In this document: positions 27,998-34,757 of the stretch, piece by piece | How positions within the stretch are numbered: the stretch's first letter is position 1 | How the letters are laid out: each line of letters starts with the position of its first letter | Assembly: GCA_001642945.1 (NCBI GenBank) | Contig: LGRT01000004.1 | Coordinates: 310,001-374,000, forward strand | DNA: 64,000 bases | Direction: 5' to 3' | Source of the DNA: Rhodobacteraceae bacterium SB2 | Lineage (GTDB): Bacteria; Pseudomonadota; Alphaproteobacteria; Rhodobacterales; Rhodobacteraceae | Notes under the pieces: model-generated | The model's input: only the letters and a program-made list of their open reading frames with translations | The model's database searches: none | What the model was told of the DNA's origin: nothing | Program-made: the position numbers and the translations under genes

Positions 27998-28312
27998 ATG
28001 AGTACATGGCTGCGCGCCTGCGCCACCGATGATATAGAAACCGAAGATCTGATCCGCTTTGACAATGGCGATCGCAGCTACGCGATTTACCGCAGCCATA
28101 GGGATGAGTTTTTCTGTACAGACGGGCTGTGCACGCATGAAGCCGTGCATTTAGAAAACGGCCTGGTAATGGATTATATCATTGAATGTCCAATGCATAA
28201 TGGCCAGTTTGATTATCGCACCGGCGAGGCAAAGCGTAGCCCCGCCTGCCAGAATTTGAAAACATATGCGGTAAAAGTAGAAAATGGCGATGTTTTTATC
28301 GATATAGGCTAG
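27998..28312 (+). CDS. MocE-like Rieske [2Fe-2S] ferredoxin
   Basis: 104 residues, a soluble Rieske-type ferredoxin. Cluster ligands are Cys45-Thr-His47 and Cys64-Pro-Met-His67, the two Rieske boxes. The protein matches the MocE family named from rhizopine (inosamine) catabolism, where it passes electrons to a hydroxylase. AAGGAAAA lies before the ATG. No oxygenase/hydroxylase or ferredoxin reductase gene is next to it; the neighbours are cyclitol catabolic genes on the other strand. Family placement is from sequence; the link to rhizopine is by name and context only. Confidence 0.85.
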   Translation: MSTWLRACATDDIETEDLIRFDNGDRSYAIYRSHRDEFFCTDGLCTHEAVHLENGLVMDYIIECPMHNGQFDYRTGEAKRSPACQNLKTYAVKVENGDVFIDIG

Positions 28313-28626
28313 CGTTACAAAGCCGATCCAAAAGCCCGAGGGTCAATCTGTCCAGCAAACGCATATAACGGCTAAGATGCGCCCCTAGAATAACATATGC
28401 ATGCAGCGCTTAAGCCACGGCTCATGATCCCCAGCCTGCGCCAGCATGAGCCATCGCAAAAAAATCGATTTGATCCTGCGCAATCCATAAACCACTTGAT
28501 TGTTATGCGCCCAAGCTCGACCTTATTTTTCACCCTCTCTCGGGCCCCGGGCGATTATCCAACACAGAGGGCGCCGCTGCGGTATAAAAGGCGCGGCGCC
28601 TACAGAATGGGAAGGGTTTTCAGCTT
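28313..28626. other. Intergenic region between convergent ferredoxin and aldolase genes
   Basis: About 314 bases without a supportable gene. The only structure seen is the GC-rich hairpin at 28570-28600. A plus-strand reading at 28397-28630 resembles nothing. Confidence 0.45.
28570..28600 (-). terminator. Hairpin downstream of the aldolase operon
   Basis: GGCGCCGC and GCGGCGCC give a perfect 8-bp stem with a 15-nt loop, 27 bases beyond the aldolase stop on the minus strand. No T-run follows, so confidence as a terminator is low. Confidence 0.35.
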
Positions 28627-29463
28627 TTAGGGACTGGCCGGTTTGAACCCGCGCAACACCCGCCGCGCCGCCGCGACAAGCGGATCATGCGTATCTTTTA
28701 AAATCGCCACTCGGTCAAAACGCGCTGGATCTGCCACAACGGCGGCGCGCAGCGCAGATCCGAACGCCATCCTCAATTCGGTGCCGATATTAAATTTGCA
28801 AATCTGAGAGCCCTGCGCCAGTGCCCTGCGCTGCGCCATTGGCACCCCCGAGCCGCCATGAATCACCAAAGGGCAATCGGTCAGAGCCTCAATCGCGCGG
28901 ATGCGCCGCTCGTCCAAACCGCCTTCTTTATCTTGCTGAAGATGAACATTTCCAACTGAAATCGCCATTGCATCCACCCCCGTTTCACGGGCGAATTGCG
29001 CGGCTTCATCCGGATCGGTACCTGCGGAATTCTCTCCGCCAGAATAGCCCACAAATCCGATCTCGCCTTCACAAGAAATCCCTGCCGCATGCGCCAATGC
29101 CGCAATGGAAGCAGTTTCATCGATATTTTGGGCCAAAGGCTTGCGCGAACCGTCAAACATCAGCGAGGTAAAACCGCTGTCCAGCGCCTCTTGGCATTCC
29201 TCAAACGTATAACCATGATCAAGATGCGCCACCACGGGCACCGCAGCCGTTTCGGCCAAATGACGGAACATTTTTCCCAAAATCGGTAGGGGCGTATGCG
29301 CCCGGCAAGAGGGGCCAGCCTGCAAAATCACCGGCAGGTTTTCGGCTTCGGCGGCCGCCACAAAGGCGCGCATATCTTCCCATCCCAAGGTCACCAAACC
29401 TGCAACTGCATAGCCACCCGACAGCGCAGGCTGTAACACCTCTTTCAGCGTTGCCAAGGTCAT
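28627..29463 (-). CDS. Class II fructose-bisphosphate-type aldolase, IolJ-like
   Basis: 278 residues. Zinc/catalytic segments of class II aldolases are present: VVAHLDHGYTFEECQEAL with the His ligands, SLMFDGS, and VIHGGSGVP. In inositol catabolism the equivalent step cleaves 2-deoxy-5-keto-gluconate 6-phosphate to dihydroxyacetone phosphate and malonate semialdehyde. Its ATG overlaps the stop of the IolB paralogue (ATGA), and the kinase gene lies upstream, giving a kinase-isomerase-aldolase transcript. The exact substrate is inferred from this operon. Confidence 0.87.
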   Translation of the reverse strand: MTLATLKEVLQPALSGGYAVAGLVTLGWEDMRAFVAAAEAENLPVILQAGPSCRAHTPLPILGKMFRHLAETAAVPVVAHLDHGYTFEECQEALDSGFTSLMFDGSRKPLAQNIDETASIAALAHAAGISCEGEIGFVGYSGGENSAGTDPDEAAQFARETGVDAMAISVGNVHLQQDKEGGLDERRIRAIEALTDCPLVIHGGSGVPMAQRRALAQGSQICKFNIGTELRMAFGSALRAAVVADPARFDRVAILKDTHDPLVAAARRVLRGFKPASP

Positions 29464-30302
29464 TTGAACTTGGCAACCATATCTTTGATGCCTGGAATTG
29501 TTTCCACTTGATAGGCATGCGTGGGCTGGAAATATTGCACCAAGGGGCGCTGCGTCAGGCCACCCAGAATGGTAAAGTAATACATTTCATAACCCGGCAA
29601 AACGGCGCAAGGGTGATAGCCATTATCAATGCAAATCGTCGATCCATCTACAATATGATAGGCATCGCCCGGTTTGTTATCTTCGCGCTGCAACATTTGC
29701 AGCCCCGAGCCGTGATTGGGCCGAAACCTAAAGTTATAAGTTTCATCATGACGGGTTTCTTCTGGCAAGCGGTTTGTGTCATGCTTATGCGAGGGAAATC
29801 CAGACCAGCCGCCCTGCCCCACCGTGAACAATTCGCTGACCAGCAAACGCCCCACTTTGTCATGCTGTTTCTGGCCCAAAATATGTTTGATCTTGCGATG
29901 CGTTTTCGTGTCATCTGAGCCATATTGAACCAGATCAATATCCGCAGCACGTACATCAAAAGGGTCAAGCACCTGATCATATTTTGCACCCGCGATGAAC
30001 ACTTCACTCTGATCTGAGACGCAGACAAACGTGACCTTTGCGCCCGACGGCACGTAAAGCCCCTCGGGCTCTCCATCCCAAACATCGACGCCACGATTGC
30101 CCAAGGCCGCATAGGCTTGCCCCTCAACATCCACATCAACGCTGCCCGTGGCCGGCGCGATACACGTTTCATAGCCGGGCACTTGATAGCTGAACGCCTC
30201 GCCTTTTTTAAGCTTCACAATGTTAAAATAATTCAGCGGAACGCGGCTGTCTTCAACATCCACAATCGGCTGGTTTTTATTGTCATAGGGGGGGAAATGC
30301 AT
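29460..30302 (-). CDS. Divergent IolB-family isomerase (second IolB paralogue)
   Basis: 280-residue bicupin. It keeps the IolB metal-site pattern in altered form: FPSHKHD (169-175, His172 and His174), DETYNFRF (186-193) and NGYHPC (227-232), whereas the canonical IolB at 19823 has YPSHRHD, EETYYHR and KGHHPC. Its N-terminal half is also different and carries an unusual insert around 120-148. AAAGGA precedes the ATG by 8 bases. It is placed between an IolC-like kinase and an IolJ-like aldolase, so it most likely catalyses the isomerase step of this operon, possibly on a modified uronate. Confidence 0.85.
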   Translation of the reverse strand: MHFPPYDNKNQPIVDVEDSRVPLNYFNIVKLKKGEAFSYQVPGYETCIAPATGSVDVDVEGQAYAALGNRGVDVWDGEPEGLYVPSGAKVTFVCVSDQSEVFIAGAKYDQVLDPFDVRAADIDLVQYGSDDTKTHRKIKHILGQKQHDKVGRLLVSELFTVGQGGWSGFPSHKHDTNRLPEETRHDETYNFRFRPNHGSGLQMLQREDNKPGDAYHIVDGSTICIDNGYHPCAVLPGYEMYYFTILGGLTQRPLVQYFQPTHAYQVETIPGIKDMVAKFK

Positions 30303-30313
30303 TGAGAAATCCT

Positions 30314-31294
30314 TTATATTTCAACGGGGCCCGGATGGGTCTGCAAAAACTCTTCCAATTGTGCGGTGCTGGGCATTGCCGGGGCGCAGCCGACTTTTGA
30401 CACCACGATCGAGGCGCAGGCCGAGCCGCGCAACACCGCGTCTTTCAAACTAAAGCCAGCGGCAAGCGACGCGATAAAACCGCCCATAAAGGAATCACCC
30501 GCACCGGTGGGTTTTAGCGCATCAACCGGATAAATGCCGGTTCGAAATTCAAGCTCAGGCGTGATCGTAATTGCGCCTTTTTCACCCATTTTATAAATCA
30601 CAATCTGGGCCCCTTCACGGGCCAGGCTGCGGGCTTTATCCAAACCCTTTTCATAATCACCCGCCATAAAGCCAAATTCGACATCATTGCCGATCACCAC
30701 ATCGCACAGCGCGGCGGCGCGCGAATAGGTTTCAGAGGCCACCGCGGCGGATGGCCAGCTATAGGGGCGGTAATCAACATCAAAAATCAACGGCAAGCCA
30801 GCTGCCTGCGCCAGTTCAAAACCCCGGAAGGCGGCGCTGCGTGAAGGCTCCGCGGCAAATACAGTGCCGGTGGTGATCAACGCGCTATAGGCCGCATAGT
30901 CCACCGCTTCAACATCGGCGATGTTCATTTCAAAATCTGCAGCTCCATTGCGATAAATCACCGATTGATGGTCTTCGATGCGGGTTTCGATCACCGCCAG
31001 CGAATTGCGCGCCTCACCACCCACCGTTTTTACGTGACGCCGATCAATCCCATAATGGTCAAGCTGGTTCAAGCAATAGCGCCCGATCGCATCATCGGAC
31101 ACGCTGGTGACCAAGGCAGAGCGTCCACCATGTTTGTTAATCGCCACCCCGATATTGGCAGATGACCCGCCCAGCGCAGAAACAAATTGCACCGCTTCTT
31201 CTGTTTTGGCCCTCGGAGGGTCAGCGTAAAAATCCATGCCTGCGCGGCCGATGATCACAAAGTTATTTGTTTTTATCCGATTTAAATCTGCCAT
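30314..31294 (-). CDS. iolC: PfkB-family kinase, 5-dehydro-2-deoxygluconokinase IolC-like
   Basis: 326 residues, ribokinase fold. N-terminal FVIIGRAGMDFYAD (about 12-25) and GGSSANIGVA fit IolC proteins, and the C-terminal PTGAGDSFMGGFIASLAAG has the catalytic Asp and anion hole. Phosphorylates 2-deoxy-5-keto-gluconate before aldol cleavage. In many alphaproteobacteria IolC carries an extra C-terminal aldolase-like domain; this one does not, consistent with the separate aldolase two genes on. AAAGGG precedes the ATG. First gene of the operon, starting below operator 2. Confidence 0.88.
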   Translation of the reverse strand: MADLNRIKTNNFVIIGRAGMDFYADPPRAKTEEAVQFVSALGGSSANIGVAINKHGGRSALVTSVSDDAIGRYCLNQLDHYGIDRRHVKTVGGEARNSLAVIETRIEDHQSVIYRNGAADFEMNIADVEAVDYAAYSALITTGTVFAAEPSRSAAFRGFELAQAAGLPLIFDVDYRPYSWPSAAVASETYSRAAALCDVVIGNDVEFGFMAGDYEKGLDKARSLAREGAQIVIYKMGEKGAITITPELEFRTGIYPVDALKPTGAGDSFMGGFIASLAAGFSLKDAVLRGSACASIVVSKVGCAPAMPSTAQLEEFLQTHPGPVEI

Positions 31295-31486
31295 TCATGG
31301 CCCTTTCAACTTTTCCCAAAACGGCGTTTTCCGCCCGCGCGCTTCGCCAATAGCTAAGCTGCGCGCAGCAACGCCTCTGGCGCGCATCCTCCGGCGCGGC
31401 ATAACACCAATATTTATGAGATCAAACTCTGTTTACGCTGAGGGTATATTTCTCACTTGCTCCGTTTCGTAACAATAGATACTGAA

Positions 31487-31504
31487 TCTGCAACCGGTTG
31501 CAAA
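31487..31504. promoter_or_regulatory. LacI-type operator 2, TCTGCAACCGGTTGCAAA
   Basis: Matches the other two sites in 17 of 18 positions; the inner 14 bases TGCAACCGGTTGCA are a perfect palindrome. It lies between the divergent iolC operon (start 31294) and the TIM-barrel gene (start 31557). A possible promoter for the latter, TTGCTC with TACTGA 17 bases on, ends just before it, which would fit repression. Confidence 0.83.
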
Positions 31505-31556
31505 ACGATTTTCTGCGCCGCCGACACAACCTGCAATTCTAGAAAGGCCAAAGACT

Positions 31557-32447
31557 ATGAGCATTCAAATTGGCAATGCACCCTGTTCATGGGGTGTCGA
31601 ATTCGCAAATGATCCTAGAAATCCTGATTGGCGCAGCGTGTTGAAAGATTGCGCAGATGCGGGATATCGCGGGATCGAGTTGGGCCCGGTGGGCTTTATG
31701 CCAGAAAACCCAGATATTTTGGGGCCAGCCCTGCAAGAGCATGATCTGACCTTGATTGGCGGCGTGGTCTTTCGCCCTTTTCACGATGCCAATGCCTGGG
31801 AGGAAACGCTCGATGGAACGCTGCGCACTTGCCAGGCCTTAAGCGCTCATGGCGCCAAACATTTGGTGTTGATCGATTCGATTTCACCGCGCCGCGCGCC
31901 AACCGCCGGACGCGCCGATGAAGCAGAGCAGATGGAACAGGAAGAATGGAGCCTATATCGCGACCGCATTGAGACCTGCGCGAGAATAGGCGCGGAAGAG
32001 TATGGATTAACCGTGGGCATGCATGCCCATGCGGGCGGGTTTATCGATTTTGAGCCTGAATTGGAAAGGCTTCTCAGCGAGATCGATGAGAGCATTTTAA
32101 AAATCTGTTTTGACACGGGCCATCACTCTTATGCGGGTTTCGATCCAATCGCGTTTATGCGCCGGCATATTGACCGGATCTCATACATGCATTTCAAAGA
32201 TATTGACCCCGCGGTCAAAGCAGATGTGATTGCAAAACGCACCGGCTTTTATGACGCCTGCGGCCAAGGTATCTTTTGCAATCTTGGGCAGGGGGACGTG
32301 CAGTTCTCAGAGGTTAAACGTATTTTAGAAGACGCTCAGTTTGAGGGCTGGTGTACTGTTGAACAGGATTGCGACCCGACATTGGATGTCAGCCCCATTG
32401 CAGATGCGATCGCCAATCGCAGCTTTTTAAAATCAATCGGATTCTAA
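31557..32447 (+). CDS. TIM-barrel isomerase/epimerase, MocC/IolI-like
   Basis: 296 residues, xylose-isomerase-like barrel. It starts IQIGNAPCSWGVEFA, a signature seen in TIM-barrel proteins of inositol and rhizopine clusters and different from the IolE start. Metal-ligand segments are VGMHAHAGGFID, ICFDTGHHSYAG, YMHFKDIDP and CTVEQDCDP. AAAGGCC precedes the ATG. It stands alone under operator 2 and is convergent with the LacI-type gene. Likely an inosose isomerase or dehydratase acting on a second cyclitol. Confidence 0.83.
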   Translation: MSIQIGNAPCSWGVEFANDPRNPDWRSVLKDCADAGYRGIELGPVGFMPENPDILGPALQEHDLTLIGGVVFRPFHDANAWEETLDGTLRTCQALSAHGAKHLVLIDSISPRRAPTAGRADEAEQMEQEEWSLYRDRIETCARIGAEEYGLTVGMHAHAGGFIDFEPELERLLSEIDESILKICFDTGHHSYAGFDPIAFMRRHIDRISYMHFKDIDPAVKADVIAKRTGFYDACGQGIFCNLGQGDVQFSEVKRILEDAQFEGWCTVEQDCDPTLDVSPIADAIANRSFLKSIGF

Positions 32448-32530
32448 ACGCCGTGAAGCGCTGCGCTTAAGGCCTGCAGAAAAGCAGTTTTTAGGGTCAG
32501 TGGCCGCGCACCCCATCTGCGAAACGCCCC

Positions 32531-33532
32531 TTAGGGCCGGGTCCGCAACGTGCCACGCTCCACCAGGCGGCAGGGCAAACGCCGGGCTTGCGCCGGCTGC
32601 TTGGGTGCGTGCAGCATATCAACGATAACGTCGATAGATGTTTGAATGATCTCGGCAAAGGGCTGCGCAATGGTGGTGAGGTTGATATTTTGCCAACCTG
32701 ACATCTGCATATCATTCACGCCAATCAATCCAATATCTTCGGGCACTCTTAACCCGTGATCGCGGATGGCGCTTAAGGCGCCAATAGACAGCACGTCATC
32801 ACCACAAAAATAAGCCTCGGCGGGTGTGGTTTCTCGCAATAACCGCTGCATCTCTGCCCGCCCCGCTTCAAAAGAATACGCCTCTGCAAAGGTAATATCG
32901 GGCGTTGGACCTCCCGCGCGCTGCAGTTCCGATAAAAAGCCGCGCAACCGCGATTGCGTCGATGTGGCCGCTTGTGGCCCCCCAAGAAAAGCCAGCCGCT
33001 TGTAACCGCGCGCCAGCAAGGTTTCTGCGGCAATTTGTCCGCAAGCCTCATCATCAATGCCAACCACATCGACTTTGGGGGCCAGTGAAAACCGTCCAAA
33101 GCTGTTCACCACGGGGATCCCTGCGCTTCGGAAGGCTTCCGAGACCTCTGGTGGCAAGGTTGACGAGGCAACAATAACGCCATCCACCGAATATTGCTGC
33201 AGCATACGAAGCGAAGATGAAGCCTGATAGGTTTCAGACAAATTGACCAGTAAAGGGCGCAAACCGCGATCTTGCAGGCCGCGAGTAAATTGATCAAACA
33301 CCTCTAAAAAGATGGGGTTATGAAAATTATCAGAAACTAGGCCGATCAATTTGGTGGATCGGGTGGTCAAACTTCTGGCCAGAAAATTCGGCGTATAACC
33401 AAGCTCGATCGCCGCATCTTCAACCTTTTGTCGCATCACCTTGGATACGGAGGCCCCATCAGTGAACGTGCGTGACACGGCCGAGCGTGAGACACCTGCG
33501 CGTTGTGCTACATCGTTAAGCGTAATGGCCAT
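32531..33532 (-). CDS. LacI-family transcriptional regulator of the cyclitol regulon
   Basis: 333 residues. The N-terminal DNA-binding domain ITLNDVAQRAGVSRSAVSR is followed by a hinge helix (YTPNFLARSL) and a periplasmic-binding-protein-like effector domain (about 60-330). The ATG at 33532 puts the helix-turn-helix at the usual position, but its Shine-Dalgarno is weak; a longer start at 33601 is possible and would begin within 10 bases of operator 3. The operator 33609-33626 lies in its promoter, so it is probably autoregulated. Effector presumably a cyclitol or an intermediate. Confidence 0.9.
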   Translation of the reverse strand: MAITLNDVAQRAGVSRSAVSRTFTDGASVSKVMRQKVEDAAIELGYTPNFLARSLTTRSTKLIGLVSDNFHNPIFLEVFDQFTRGLQDRGLRPLLVNLSETYQASSSLRMLQQYSVDGVIVASSTLPPEVSEAFRSAGIPVVNSFGRFSLAPKVDVVGIDDEACGQIAAETLLARGYKRLAFLGGPQAATSTQSRLRGFLSELQRAGGPTPDITFAEAYSFEAGRAEMQRLLRETTPAEAYFCGDDVLSIGALSAIRDHGLRVPEDIGLIGVNDMQMSGWQNINLTTIAQPFAEIIQTSIDVIVDMLHAPKQPAQARRLPCRLVERGTLRTRP

Positions 33533-33608
33533 ATTGCTTAAGCTTTCATCGATAATCCTGCCAAAAGCGGCAAAGCTGATGGTTGGAATATGAAAGCACA
33601 ATTAACTT

Positions 33609-33626
33609 TTTGCAACCGGTTGCAAA
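33609..33626. promoter_or_regulatory. LacI-type operator 3, TTTGCAACCGGTTGCAAA
   Basis: Perfect palindrome identical to operator 1, between the LacI-type gene and the ABC importer operon. A TATAAA at 33629-33634 directly follows; if that is the -10 of the importer promoter, the operator fills the spacer. An alternative promoter is TTGACT (33647-33652) with TCTACC 17 bases downstream. Confidence 0.87.
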
Positions 33627-33686
33627 GCTATAAATTTTGTGTTTCCTTGACTCGTGGAAGTCTTTGGGCTCTACCAAAGGCGCCAA

Positions 33687-33700
33687 ACCACCAAGGTGGT
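33687..33700. promoter_or_regulatory. Palindrome ACCACCAAGGTGGT in the importer leader
   Basis: Perfect 6-bp arms with an AA centre, 45 bases before the binding-protein start. The loop is too short for RNA folding, so it could be a second operator. No corresponding regulator is identified. Confidence 0.3.
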
Positions 33701-33745
33701 GCGACAGCTAAAAGCCTCATAAGAGGCAAAACTTGGGAGAAGACT

Positions 33746-34663
33746 ATGAAATTTACTAGCAAATTTGTGGTAGCGCTATCTGCAGCCGCTCTTATGGCCG
33801 GTATGGCAAGCGCCGAGCGCTATGTCATGGTGACACATGGCGAAGGAAAAGACCCCTTCTGGCCTGTTGTTCAAAAAGGTGGTGAAGACGCGGCGCGTCA
33901 CATTGGGGCCGATTTTGAATATGTATATACACCTTCAGCGGATATGGGCGATATGGCCAAATCAATCGCTGCGGCTGCGGCCACTCAGCCAGATGGCTTG
34001 GTTGTGTCATTGCCGGATCCAGAAGCGCTTGGTCAGGCGATCAAAGACGCCGTTGCGTCAGGCGTTCCTGTGATCACAATGAACTCTGGCCTGGAATCAT
34101 CAGCGGCCGTGGGTGCATTGATGCATGTAGGTCAGCCTGAATATTTGGCCGGTCAATCAGCGGGTGCACGCGCGAAAGCGGAAGGCGCAACAAACGCGCT
34201 TTGCATGATGCATGAGCAATATAACACAGCCCTGAACGACAGATGTAATGGCTATGGCGAGAACGTACCATTGGCGTCAACTGTTGACACAACAAGCGAC
34301 CCTGCGACCATCACAACACGTGCAGCTGCTGCGCTTCAGGCCAACCCAGACGTAGACTCAGTTCTGTCTGTTGGCCCACATACTTGCGTTGGCGTACAGC
34401 AAGCGATCGACGAGCTGGGCATGTCAGTGCACCACTCATGCTTCGATCTTAGCCCCCCTGTTATGGACATGATCAATGCGGGCAAAGTGGCCTTCACGAT
34501 CGATCAGCAGCAGCGTCTGCAAGGCTATATGCCAATCATCGTACTGCACCTTTACAACAACGGTGCTGGCCTTCTGCCAGGTGCGAATATTCCATCAGGC
34601 CCAGGCTTTGTTGATAAATCAAACGCCTCATCTGTTGCTGCGCTTGCCGGCGTAGACAGATAA
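33746..34663 (+). CDS. Periplasmic sugar/cyclitol-binding protein of the ABC importer
   Basis: 305 residues. A clear Sec signal peptide (MKFTSKFVVALSAAALMAGMASA, cleavage after ASA at 23) leads into a Peripla_BP_4 fold: YVMVTHGEGKDPFWPVVQKGG, DGLVVSLPDPEAL and FTIDQQQRLQGYMPI are typical of the RbsB-like class. GGGAGA lies before the ATG, which I prefer to an upstream ATG at 33590 that would add 52 residues before the signal peptide. Ligand presumably an inositol isomer or derivative, from the neighbouring genes. Confidence 0.93.
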   Translation: MKFTSKFVVALSAAALMAGMASAERYVMVTHGEGKDPFWPVVQKGGEDAARHIGADFEYVYTPSADMGDMAKSIAAAAATQPDGLVVSLPDPEALGQAIKDAVASGVPVITMNSGLESSAAVGALMHVGQPEYLAGQSAGARAKAEGATNALCMMHEQYNTALNDRCNGYGENVPLASTVDTTSDPATITTRAAAALQANPDVDSVLSVGPHTCVGVQQAIDELGMSVHHSCFDLSPPVMDMINAGKVAFTIDQQQRLQGYMPIIVLHLYNNGAGLLPGANIPSGPGFVDKSNASSVAALAGVDR

Positions 34664-34676
34664 GACCAAGACATCG

Positions 34677-34709
34677 AAGGGGGGTGGCTTTTGTCACCCC
34701 CCTTTTTTT
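34677..34709 (+). terminator. Strong intrinsic terminator or attenuator between binding protein and permease genes
   Basis: A stem of about 12 bp (34677-34688 with 34693-34704, one G-U pair) closed by TTTT and followed by a seven-T run, 13 bases after the binding-protein stop. Placed inside an ABC operon, it likely lowers permease and ATPase expression relative to the binding protein. Confidence 0.88.
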
Positions 34710-34757
34710 GACAGCCATGGGTAGCTATTTGCTATCCTCTTTTTTTTGGGAACAGTC

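Noticed and set aside
27634-28065. Minus-strand open reading of 143 codons upstream of the ferredoxin gene
   Set aside because: It overlaps the start of the well-supported Rieske ferredoxin on the other strand, has biased Arg/Cys-rich composition, no ribosome-binding site and no family resemblance.
28397-28630. Plus-strand open reading in the convergent gap
   Set aside because: Runs through a hairpin and into the end of the aldolase gene; no homology or start signal.
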